This document shows, piece by piece, positions 1 to 6,028 of a DNA stretch of 6,864 nt. Position 1 is the stretch's first letter. Each line of letters opens with the position of its first letter. The notes under the pieces were generated by a model. That model did no database searches, had not been told where the DNA came from, and saw only the letters and a program-made list of their open reading frames with translations. This DNA comes from Pseudomonadota bacterium. GTDB lineage: Bacteria; Pseudomonadota; Alphaproteobacteria; Acetobacterales; Acetobacteraceae. The position numbers and the translations under genes were made by a program. Location: NCBI GenBank assembly GCA_021826565.1, contig JAKAZJ010000104.1, positions 1 through 6,864 of the forward strand, given 5' to 3'.

Positions 1-762
1 GCCCGCGACGGTGGTGGACGTCACCACGGCGCTGCCACCATTGTCGATTGCCGCGCCCACCGCGGCGCCGCCGGAGACGAGCAGGAAGCCCCCGGCCGAG
101 ACGGTGGTGGCCGACGCCTCGCCGCCCCTCAGGACAACCTGACTGCCGAAGGCATTGAAGCTCGGGTTGCCCGCAACGGTGGCACTCACGGAACGCCCGC
201 CGGCGAAGACGTCCTCGGTGCCGCCGCTCACATTGGTGAAGCTGGCGGTGCCACTGGCCGGTCCGCCGGCCTGCACGTTCTGCACCCCACCGCTGAACAC
301 GGTGGTGGCGATCGCGGTCCCCCCCGACACCACGGCCGAGCCGCCGCTACCGACCGAAGCGCTGGAAGCCTGACCGCCGGAATAGACATACAGGAATCCG
401 CCGGTATCGACGGTGGTCTGGACCGCGATACCGCCGGCGGCGACGGCTTCGACGCCGGTGTTGCTGACGGTGGTGAACGAGGTGGCGCCGGTGACCTGGG
501 TGTTCTGCGCATCCGGCCCGGAGGCGACCGACAGATTGCCGCCGGCCAGCACGGTGACGCTGGTGGCGGTGCCACCCGAGACCGCCGCACTGCCGCCGGA
601 GTCGACCGTGACGTTGCTGATGGCGCCGCCGGAATACGCATAGGCGAAGCCGCCATTATCGACGATCAAGCCGTCGACGGTGCCGTAGACGGACAGAGCC
701 TCCGCGGCGACGACCGTGAGATTGGTCGAGATGACGCCGGAGGAGACGGTGGAGGTGCTCAT
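1..762 (-). CDS. AIDA-type strand-loop-strand repeat adhesin (C-terminus outside window)
   Basis: Partial gene: 254 codons are open from the ATG at 760-762 to the window edge, so the C-terminus is unseen. The protein is built almost wholly from degenerate 19-21-residue units of the pattern GG-x3-V-x-SGG-x-A-x2-TTV-x2-GG, for example GGSAAVSGGTATSVTVLAGG. This is the Ser/Thr/Gly-rich beta-solenoid repeat of AIDA-I/TibA passengers (AIDA and strand-loop-strand families), known as O-heptosylation targets. It starts MSTSTVSSG with no charged-hydrophobic signal peptide. A Shine-Dalgarno AAAGGA (771-776) lies 8 bases before the ATG, and no ATG, GTG or TTG occurs in frame back to the stop at 1114-1116, so the start is firm. 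It sits downstream of and co-directional with the heptosyltransferase, its likely modifier. Probable role: surface-exposed or secreted adhesin. The export domain (autotransporter barrel, type I signal or other) cannot be judged from this window. Confidence 0.88.
   Translation of the reverse strand, partial: MSTSTVSSGVISTNLTVVAAEALSVYGTVDGLIVDNGGFAYAYSGGAISNVTVDSGGSAAVSGGTATSVTVLAGGNLSVASGPDAQNTQVTGATSFTTVSNTGVEAVAAGGIAVQTTVDTGGFLYVYSGGQASSASVGSGGSAVVSGGTAIATTVFSGGVQNVQAGGPASGTASFTNVSGGTEDVFAGGRSVSATVAGNPSFNAFGSQVVLRGGEASATTVSAGGFLLVSGGAAVGAAIDNGGSAVVTSTTVAG
10..675 (-). repeat. Protein-level tandem strand-loop-strand repeats with a higher-order period
   Basis: Within the adhesin, roughly a dozen degenerate units of about 20 residues follow one another. 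On top of these lies a larger period. The element GGF-x-Y/L-V/A-Y/S-SGG begins near residues 35, 119 and 222, and the element GGSA-x-V near residues 56, 140 and 243. Both give steps of 84 then 103 residues (252 and 309 bases). The second step is about one 19-residue unit longer. The DNA copies have diverged, so this is an old array rather than a recent perfect duplication. Confidence 0.75.
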
Positions 763-1045
763 GTCCGCAATCCTTTGGCGTTGGCCGGGGTGTGCGCGCG
801 CGGACTCGCCGCGCCCTCCGTCGGTCCCGGATGACGCCGCCCGGGCACGACAGTTCGTTGCCGCGGAATCGATTTCCTTGCCACCGGATACGCGACTTCG
901 CCGCCGCGAGTCACCAACAATATCGCCGCCCGCGGATGCGCCAGCGCGCCAGGACCGACCCCCCGCGCCGGCGGGATCGGTGCGGCCACGCCGATCCGCG
1001 GCGCCCCGATCGCGGTGCTGGAACGACGGCCGGAGAAGCCGCCGC
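763..1045. other. Spacer between heptosyltransferase and repeat adhesin, with doubtful 96-codon ORF
   Basis: These 283 bases separate two co-directional genes. A minus-strand ORF of 96 codons (1049 to 759, starting MSGGFSGRRSS) fills it exactly. Its ATG overlaps the heptosyltransferase TGA as ATGA, preceded by AAGGAA, and its TGA overlaps the adhesin ATG as ATGA. The layout looks like a coupled gene, but hand-counted GC by codon position is roughly 71, 71 and 76 percent, flat compared with the neighbours. The peptide is Arg/Pro/Gly-rich and matches no family I recognise. I regard it as probably non-coding leader or spacer. I see no clear terminator with a T-run and no convincing -35/-10 pair. 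Confidence 0.4.
771..776 (-). promoter_or_regulatory. Ribosome binding site of the repeat adhesin
   Basis: AAAGGA on the minus strand is separated by 8 bases from the ATG at 760-762. It fixes the start of the adhesin and hence the absence of a signal peptide. Confidence 0.6.
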
Positions 1046-2362
1046 TCATCGCCGTTCCTTCCGTACAGGAGCAGTCTGCCGCGCCTCGGGCGGGGCCGTG
1101 GCCCCGGGCCCGATCAACCCGGGAATCCGCCGCAACGCCGCAATCACCTGCTGACCGGTGATCAGCCGCGAGCATTCGAACTGGCGCGGCGTTCCCGCGT
1201 GCCGCGGGCACCACAGGAAATCCTTGTGGTCGAACCGGTGGCGCGGATCGTTCCAGCAACTGTTGCAGGCGTGCCAGTTGATGACCCGGTACGGAGTATG
1301 GAACTCGTTGGTCGGATGGGTGAAGCCGCTCACCAGCACCACCGGCGTCCCGGCCGCCCAGGCGAGCCATGACAGGCCGGAGGACAACCCCACGAACGCC
1401 GCCGCGTGGCGCAGCCAGCGCGCGCGTTCGGCCAGCGGGCGCTCGCCGGTCTGATCCTCCACCCCGTGCGGGATGTGGTTCCAGACGATACCGGAGCCAT
1501 GGACCGGCTGCTTGTCGATGCAGATCACCCGATAGCCGGCGTCGATCAGGAATCGCACCACGTCCCGCCAGCCGGAGGGATTGGTCCAGTTCTTCGATTG
1601 GGTGGAGCTTTGCGCGGCGATGCAGATATAAGGTTCGGCGATCGGGCGGGTCGCGTCGGGCAGCGACAGGCGCGGCGCTTCCTCGGCCGGATCGACACCC
1701 AGGATATACCCCGCGGTGCGGTGCAGGCCGACAAGGCGGAAATCGGTCGGCTGGAAGATGCAGTCGACGTCATCGAAGAACAGGCCCAGGCAATAGGTGG
1801 CGTAGGCGCGTTCCGCCAGCGTCTCGGCTTTCAGCTCGGCGTGGGTAACAAAGCGGATGTCGGGGTAGGTATCGCGCAGAATCGGGATGATAAGCTCCGA
1901 CATCGCGCAGGTCAGCCGGCAGCCATGCGCCGCGCCGAAGCGGGCCGCATAGGGGAACCAGGCCAGGATGTCGCCCAGGGTGCCGATCGGGAACTGGATC
2001 AGCACCTCCTGCCCGCGCGCGTCGTAGTCGTGGGTGAATGCCTCGGTCACCGCGCCGTCGGGCGCGATGTCCCACACCTCGACGCCGAAGCGGACGTACC
2101 AGCGCTTGGCGGAATTGACGAAGGCGCCTTGGTTCTCGCTTTGGAACAGGATGTTGCCGGTATCCAGATCGCGCAGGCGGACCCGCCAGCGTCCCTCGGT
2201 CCGGGGCGGCAGGATGACGCGGGCGCCGAGGTTGAAATCGAATCGGATCCCGCGCGCGGCTTGCTGGGTGGGTTCCGGTGCAGGCGGCGGATAGGGGCGG
2301 GCCGCCTCGGCGTCCGGGTCGGCGGGGACCGCGCTGGAGGTTTGCGTCGGAAGCCTATCCAT
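1046..2362 (-). CDS. Autotransporter strand-loop-strand O-heptosyltransferase (Aah/TibC family)
   Basis: A 438-residue cytoplasmic glycosyltransferase expected to transfer heptose from an ADP-heptose donor to Ser/Thr hydroxyls of strand-loop-strand repeats. In order: a Pro/Ala-rich tail (1-36) not obvious in Aah or TibC; a beta-rich N-terminal domain (about 37-115); a Rossmann-type GT-B half with FPIGTLGDILAWFPYA (124-139); and a second half with QSSTQSKNWTNPSGW (251-265), VICIDKQPVHGSGIVWNHIPHG-like sequence (279-300) and the GLSSGLSWLAWAAGTP block (325-340). Four C-terminal cysteines, C366, C369, C385 and C397 (C-x2-C-x15-C-x11-C), match the ferric-iron site known in this family, which supports oligomer assembly. 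ATG is at 2360-2362 with only a weak Shine-Dalgarno (GGGGAC, 10 bases away). It lies directly upstream of a repeat protein that looks like its substrate, the order of aah-aidA and tibC-tibA. Family assignment is very likely; the sugar is inferred from the family. Confidence 0.93.
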   Translation of the reverse strand: MDRLPTQTSSAVPADPDAEAARPYPPPAPEPTQQAARGIRFDFNLGARVILPPRTEGRWRVRLRDLDTGNILFQSENQGAFVNSAKRWYVRFGVEVWDIAPDGAVTEAFTHDYDARGQEVLIQFPIGTLGDILAWFPYAARFGAAHGCRLTCAMSELIIPILRDTYPDIRFVTHAELKAETLAERAYATYCLGLFFDDVDCIFQPTDFRLVGLHRTAGYILGVDPAEEAPRLSLPDATRPIAEPYICIAAQSSTQSKNWTNPSGWRDVVRFLIDAGYRVICIDKQPVHGSGIVWNHIPHGVEDQTGERPLAERARWLRHAAAFVGLSSGLSWLAWAAGTPVVLVSGFTHPTNEFHTPYRVINWHACNSCWNDPRHRFDHKDFLWCPRHAGTPRQFECSRLITGQQVIAALRRIPGLIGPGATAPPEARQTAPVRKERR

Positions 2363-2424
2363 TCCCGCTCACGTCCCCAGATAACATGCGTCATAAATAT
2401 TCTGCGATAAGGTCACCTAACATA
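2363..2424 (-). promoter_or_regulatory. Probable promoter region of the heptosyltransferase gene
   Basis: Within very GC-rich flanks, 2379-2424 is markedly AT-rich on the minus strand (TTAGGTGACCTTATCG, then AATATTTATGACG) and lies just before the heptosyltransferase start. This is typical of a promoter, but no -35/-10 pair matches the sigma-70 consensus well, so I assign no boxes. The inverted repeats at 2424-2453 lie immediately upstream and could be regulator sites. Confidence 0.35.
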
Positions 2425-2680
2425 CGCCCTTCGGCGTGGTAAGCGGAATCCGCCTCGTGCCCATAGCTGTGCGGCATGACCCCCCCGAAACAGCGCGAAA
2501 CCCCGGCGAGGCGGGCCGGTGACGCGGACTCTGCCTTCCTTCGTTGCAGATCGCGCGGCCAGGCGGGGACACCACGCCGCGGCCGCAGCGCAACACGCCG
2601 GACATTTCAGGGAATGGCGGGGCTGGCATGGACGGGCGGGACAGCACCCCCTCCCTTACGAAACCACAGCCGCTATCCGC
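2363..2680. other. Gene-free spacer upstream of the heptosyltransferase
   Basis: This 318-base stretch between two co-directional minus-strand genes has no ORF I trust. The 76-codon minus ORF at 2417-2647 is low-complexity and unrecognised. It holds an AT-rich pocket (about 2379-2424), a short hairpin ACGCC-CTTC-GGCGT (2424-2437) and an 11-base inverted repeat GCGGA-A-TCCGC (2443-2453). A weak stem, CCGGC/GCCGG (2503-2519), is followed on the minus strand by GGTTT; it might contribute to ending the acyltransferase transcript but lacks a proper T-run. Confidence 0.5.
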
Positions 2681-3712
2681 TCACGCGAAGGCCGGGCGGG
2701 GCGCCTGACCGGGGATTGGGACCGGGAGCGGCCCAGGGACCGGGGCCGCGATTGGTGTGGCCGGGCGGTTCTGGCGCAGCGTCGCCGCCCCGTCCGCCAC
2801 CACGCGCCACACCGCGGCGGCCAACGCCTTGCGGTCGGGATAGAGGCTCGGGTCGATCGGGGCGTGCAGCAGCACACTCGCCCGCATCCCCCGGTGACGG
2901 CCGAGCCGCCAGTAATGTCCGGCCAGGTCCATATCGCCATACCAGGAAAACAGCGGCCGCGTCGCCCGCCCGGTGGGCAGCCCGGCCAGCCGGTCATAGA
3001 CGATCGAGACCGGTTGCAGCAGCGGCGGCTGCTCCCCCTCGGCCACCGCGAAGAAGGCGCTGCGGAACGCCATCACCCGCGAACCGTCCGAGGTAGTGCC
3101 TTCGGGGAACAGCACCAGATTATCGCCCGCTTGCAGACGCGCGCGCATGGCGTCGCGTTCGCGCGCCGTCGCGCCACGCCGGCGCGAGACGAACTCGGTC
3201 CGCCCCAGCCGCGCCACCCGGTTGACCACCGGCCAGGCCGCCACCTCGGACTTGGCCACGAAGCAGCCGGACAGTTCCGCGCCCAGCACCGGAATATCCA
3301 GCCAGGACGAGTGATTGGAAACGAACACCACGCCGCGTCCCGGGGCCGCGGCACGCACCCCGATCACCCGCACGCCCAGCCCCAGCAACCGACACACCCC
3401 GGCCCAGTAGACCCGCGGAAACCCGGCCTTCGCTTGCCCCGGCAGCACCAGCAGCACGGCTTGGACCGCCATCGCCGGCACCGTCCAGAGCAGCACCGCG
3501 ACCGCGCGCAGGATCGCGCGCGCCGAGCCGAGCAGCACGCGCTGATGACGCTTGCGGAACAGCCAGTCGCCGGTGGCCGGATCCATTCCGCCTCCCGGCG
3601 GGATCATGGGGCCTTCGGCGCGGCGCAGACGGCGGGGCGCTTGATCCATGACCAGGACGTAATCCCCCGCCCGCGACAGGACAATGGCACCGACGTGATG
3701 TTGCGAAGACAT
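2681..3712 (-). CDS. PlsC-family 1-acyl-sn-glycerol-3-phosphate acyltransferase-like protein
   Basis: An acyltransferase of the glycerophospholipid family, expected to acylate lysophosphatidic acid or a related lysolipid at the inner membrane. Motif I is NHSSWLD (133-139), with the catalytic His134 and Asp139. KSEVAAWPVVNRVARLGRTEF (154-174) spans the substrate-binding block, and FPEGTTSDG (202-210) is motif III. A hydrophobic membrane-anchoring stretch lies at about 63-91, and a Pro-rich tail follows residue 316. The length of 343 exceeds the usual 230-270 because of this tail and an N-terminal extension. The start is uncertain: ATGs occur at residues 1, 22, 36 and 43. The best Shine-Dalgarno, GGAGG 4 bases away, precedes residue 43 (ATG at 3584-3586), which would give about 301 residues. 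The longest form is listed because high third-position GC continues through most of the extension. It is divergent from the tamA-like gene. True substrate (phospholipid, ornithine lipid or other) is unknown. Confidence 0.88.
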   Translation of the reverse strand: MSSQHHVGAIVLSRAGDYVLVMDQAPRRLRRAEGPMIPPGGGMDPATGDWLFRKRHQRVLLGSARAILRAVAVLLWTVPAMAVQAVLLVLPGQAKAGFPRVYWAGVCRLLGLGVRVIGVRAAAPGRGVVFVSNHSSWLDIPVLGAELSGCFVAKSEVAAWPVVNRVARLGRTEFVSRRRGATARERDAMRARLQAGDNLVLFPEGTTSDGSRVMAFRSAFFAVAEGEQPPLLQPVSIVYDRLAGLPTGRATRPLFSWYGDMDLAGHYWRLGRHRGMRASVLLHAPIDPSLYPDRKALAAAVWRVVADGAATLRQNRPATPIAAPVPGPLPVPIPGQAPRPAFA

Positions 3713-3764
3713 CCCGCGCTCACGGCGGCGATACGCCGGCGCCGGGTATGATACAGGTGGCGCG
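3713..3764. promoter_or_regulatory. Divergent intergenic region between acyltransferase and tamA-like gene
   Basis: Only 52 bases separate the two divergent starts if the longest acyltransferase is used, or about 178 if translation starts at residue 43. It must hold or overlap both promoters. A TATGAT hexamer (3747-3752) lies inside the inverted repeat GTAT-G-ATAC (3746-3754), but it has no good -35 and would leave an almost leaderless tamA transcript. I make no specific promoter call. Confidence 0.3.
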
Positions 3765-5576
3765 ATGACGCCGCCCCTCCTCCGCCGCGCCGCTGGGCTC
3801 GCGCTACTGGTCCTGGCTGCCGCGGCACCGCATCCCTACACGCTCAGCCTGGACACGCGCAGCCTGGGCAAAGCGGCCGACCCGGGTCTGGCCGCGGCCC
3901 TGACCGCCAGTTCGGAACTGCGCGCGCTGCGCGTGTCGGCCCCGGTCGGGCCGTTCGCCCTGGTGGCCCGCGCGCGCGCCGACCAGGCGCGATTCCGCGC
4001 CGCGCTGGACGCATTCGGCTACTACCAGGGCCAGGTGGCGATCGGTATCGACGGGATCGCGCTCGACTCCCCGGACTTGATCGCCCGGCTGGACGCCGCC
4101 CCCGGCCCCGCGCGCGTGACCGTCGGCTTCGTCCCCGGACCGCTGTTCCATCTGGGCCATGTCGTGCTGTCCGGGCCGGTGCCCGCCACCGCGCGCGCCG
4201 CGCTGGACCTGCCGCAAGGCGCCCCGGCCCGGGCCGCTTCGGTGCTGGCCGCCGAGGACCGGCTGCACGCGGCCCTGCTGGCGGCGGGCTACGCGCTGGC
4301 CCAGGTGCGCCTGGACCAGGCGATCCTGCACCGAAACACGCACCGGATGGACGTGACCTTCGCGGTCGCCCCCGGGCCGCGGGTGCGAATCGGGGCGATC
4401 GGATTCACCGGGCTGCGCGGCCTTTCGCCCGCGTTCCTGCGCCGGCGGCTGGCGCCGTATCAGGGCCGCCGCCTGACCCCGACGACGCTGGCGCAGGCCC
4501 GGGACTCGCTGCTGGATCTGCCGATCCTGTCCTATGCCCGTGCCATGCCCGCCACCACCACCGCCGCAGATGGCTCGCTGCCGGTCACCTTCGCCCTTGG
4601 GGAACGGCCGCGGCATAGTCTGGACGCCGGGGTCGCCTATTCCACCGATATCGGACTGGGACTGACCGCGGGCTGGCACGACCGCAACCTGTTCGGCAGG
4701 GCACGCCAGCTGGACCTGACCGGCGCGTTCCAGGCCGGAGGGAACGCGATGATCCAGCCGGGCTACCGGGCCGACGCGCGCTACCGCGCGCCCGATTGGG
4801 GCCGGCTGGGCCAGACCCTGGAGCTGGACCTGGGCGCGGTGCACCAGGCCCTGATCCCCTATACCCAGACCGCCATCACCGAAGCCGCGCGGCTCAATCG
4901 CCGCCTGGCGCCGCACTGGACACTGAGCCTGGGCGTGGCCGGGGAGCAGGAGACGATCCTTCAGGAGGGTGTCTCGCGCCCCTATTACCTGCTGCGGTTG
5001 CCGATCTGGCTGCGCTACGACAGTGCGAACAGCCGGCTGGACCCGACGCACGGGGCGCGGGCGGCCCTGCTGCTGGCGCCCACGCAGTCGCTGCTGGGAC
5101 ATACTTCGGTGCTGATCGCCGAAATCTCGGGGTCGACCTATCTGGATCTGGAGGGCGCGGGACGCGGCGTGCTGGCGCTGCGTGGCCTGGCCGGGGACGT
5201 GGTGGGCGCCCGGTCGTCCTTCGCCCTGCCGCCGGATCAGCGATTCTATGCGGGCGGCTCGGGGACGGTGCGGGGTTATCGGTTCCAGTCGCTGGGGCCG
5301 CAATTCGCCGACGGCACGCCGGTCGGCGGGACCGAGATCGCGACCGCGGGGGCGGAGTTCCGCCAACGGATCGGGCGGGACTGGGGGTTTTCGGTGTTCA
5401 CCGACGCGGGCGCGGTGACTGCCGGCGGCGCACCGCGCTTCGGCGTGGGCGTGGGCGTGGGCGCCGCCTATTACACCGCGATCGGGCCGATCCGGGTGCA
5501 GGTGGCGGTGCCGGCGGTGCGAATGCCGAATAGCGGGGCGTTCGAACTGTATATCGGCCTGGGCCAGGCGTTCTGA
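3765..5576 (+). CDS. tamA: TamA-like outer membrane protein of the Omp85 family
   Basis: A 603-residue outer-membrane protein that, by family, inserts or translocates beta-barrel proteins and autotransporters with the inner-membrane partner TamB. An N-terminal signal peptide (RR then a Leu/Ala-rich core, about 1-22) is followed by three POTRA-like regions at about 25-115, 118-205 and 206-280, and a 16-strand-type barrel from about 284 to the end. The Omp85 hallmark VRGY (502-505) sits in FYAGGSGTVRGYRFQSLGP, and the last strand ends FELYIGLGQAF with the C-terminal Phe used for BAM recognition. Three POTRAs and about 600 residues fit TamA rather than BamA (five POTRAs, about 800). AGGTGG (3755-3760) lies 4 bases before the ATG. 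No tamB follows: the next gene is convergent. Alternative: another small Omp85/BamA-like protein. Proximity to an adhesin locus hints at a role in its display, but that is inference. Confidence 0.88.
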   Translation: MTPPLLRRAAGLALLVLAAAAPHPYTLSLDTRSLGKAADPGLAAALTASSELRALRVSAPVGPFALVARARADQARFRAALDAFGYYQGQVAIGIDGIALDSPDLIARLDAAPGPARVTVGFVPGPLFHLGHVVLSGPVPATARAALDLPQGAPARAASVLAAEDRLHAALLAAGYALAQVRLDQAILHRNTHRMDVTFAVAPGPRVRIGAIGFTGLRGLSPAFLRRRLAPYQGRRLTPTTLAQARDSLLDLPILSYARAMPATTTAADGSLPVTFALGERPRHSLDAGVAYSTDIGLGLTAGWHDRNLFGRARQLDLTGAFQAGGNAMIQPGYRADARYRAPDWGRLGQTLELDLGAVHQALIPYTQTAITEAARLNRRLAPHWTLSLGVAGEQETILQEGVSRPYYLLRLPIWLRYDSANSRLDPTHGARAALLLAPTQSLLGHTSVLIAEISGSTYLDLEGAGRGVLALRGLAGDVVGARSSFALPPDQRFYAGGSGTVRGYRFQSLGPQFADGTPVGGTEIATAGAEFRQRIGRDWGFSVFTDAGAVTAGGAPRFGVGVGVGAAYYTAIGPIRVQVAVPAVRMPNSGAFELYIGLGQAF

Positions 5577-5580
5577 GGCG

Positions 5581-5775
5581 CTACGCCGACAGATCCAGCA
5601 GCGACCCGCGCGGCAGCACCTGGCCGGACGCCGGTGGCGCCGTGGCCTTGAACGGCGCGAGCGGGGAAGACCCGGCGCTGCCGCCTGCCGCGCGCGGCGG
5701 CGCGAGCAGCGGCGGGCCGGCGGCACCGATGCCGGGGACGGAGGAGAAAGCCGCGAGCGAGATCGGAGCGATCAT
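5581..5775 (-). CDS. Small hypothetical protein, 64 residues
   Basis: I do not recognise the family. The protein starts MIAPISLAAFSSVPGIG, has a Pro/Ala/Gly-rich middle, and ends LPRGSLLDLSA. It has no convincing signal peptide or membrane helix and no cysteines. Hand-counted third-position GC is about 87 percent against about 70-73 percent in positions 1 and 2, the pattern of real coding sequence in this genome, and this frame ends just 4 bases past the convergent tamA-like stop. Against it: no clear Shine-Dalgarno precedes the ATG at 5773-5775. The conserved-looking C-terminal motif suggests a small soluble or linker-type protein, but I assign no function. Confidence 0.5.
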   Translation of the reverse strand: MIAPISLAAFSSVPGIGAAGPPLLAPPRAAGGSAGSSPLAPFKATAPPASGQVLPRGSLLDLSA

Positions 5776-6028
5776 GCGGGAAGATTAGGCGGAACACCCT
5801 AACGATTGGCTAACGCTGATCGCCGTTCCAGCAAGATCGGGCCGCGTGCGCCCGGCCCGGAAACAGCGAAATCCGACCCCCAAACCGTGGCTTTCGGCGG
5901 TTGTAGCGGCGTGAACGGGGCGGCGGGCAAGGATTCGGTCGGGTTACAGGGCCCTGCCGCCAGCCAACCCGGCGCACCCCGCCCCGTGCTCCAAGGGCCG
6001 GAAGGGCTGGCCCTTGGAGCAGCCGGTA
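5776..6028. other. Spacer with terminator-like hairpin and no gene
   Basis: These 253 bases lie downstream of the minus-strand gene pair and upstream of the 64-residue gene. Apart from the 12-bp hairpin at 5988-6020 and a 10-base palindrome CAGGGCCCTG (5948-5957), I see nothing. The plus-strand ORF at 5806-6042 would need a TTG start, lacks a Shine-Dalgarno and has low-complexity content, so it is not called. Confidence 0.45.
5988..6020 (-). terminator. Hairpin terminator candidate after the Gly/Pro-rich protein gene
   Basis: Arms GCTCCAAGGGCC (5988-5999) and GGCCCTTGGAGC (6009-6020) are perfect 12-base complements around a 9-base loop. The hairpin begins 9 bases past the stop codon (6029-6031) of the minus-strand gene. 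No T-run follows in either direction, so it may act as an mRNA 3'-end stabiliser or assist termination rather than be a canonical intrinsic terminator. Confidence 0.55.

Noticed and set aside
155..656. Several short ORFs on both strands over the repeat adhesin
   Set aside because: All lie in other frames of a continuous 254-codon repeat-coding frame and have no recognisable content.
1..762. Direct DNA repeats suggesting a CRISPR array or satellite
   Set aside because: The periodicity is at protein level with diverged codons in one open frame; no constant repeat alternates with unique spacers.
1406..2410. Plus-strand ORF of 334 codons opposite the heptosyltransferase
   Set aside because: Antisense shadow of a gene with clear family motifs and the four-cysteine site.
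2497..2520. Intrinsic terminator for the acyltransferase
   Set aside because: The stem is only 5 bp and followed by just three T residues, too weak to call as a feature.
2519..3751. Plus-strand ORF of 410 codons opposite the acyltransferase
   Set aside because: His/Arg/Pro-rich sequence without domains; the minus strand has the NHxxxxD and FPEGT motifs.
3747..3752. TATGAT as a -10 box for the tamA-like gene
   Set aside because: No -35 match at 16-18 bases upstream, and transcription would start about 5 bases before the ATG although a ribosome site lies upstream of it.
3804..5726. Minus-strand ORF of 640 codons opposite the tamA-like gene
   Set aside because: It is an antisense shadow: Arg/Gln/Gly-rich, no recognisable domain, while the plus strand carries a signal peptide, POTRAs and the VRGY barrel motif.
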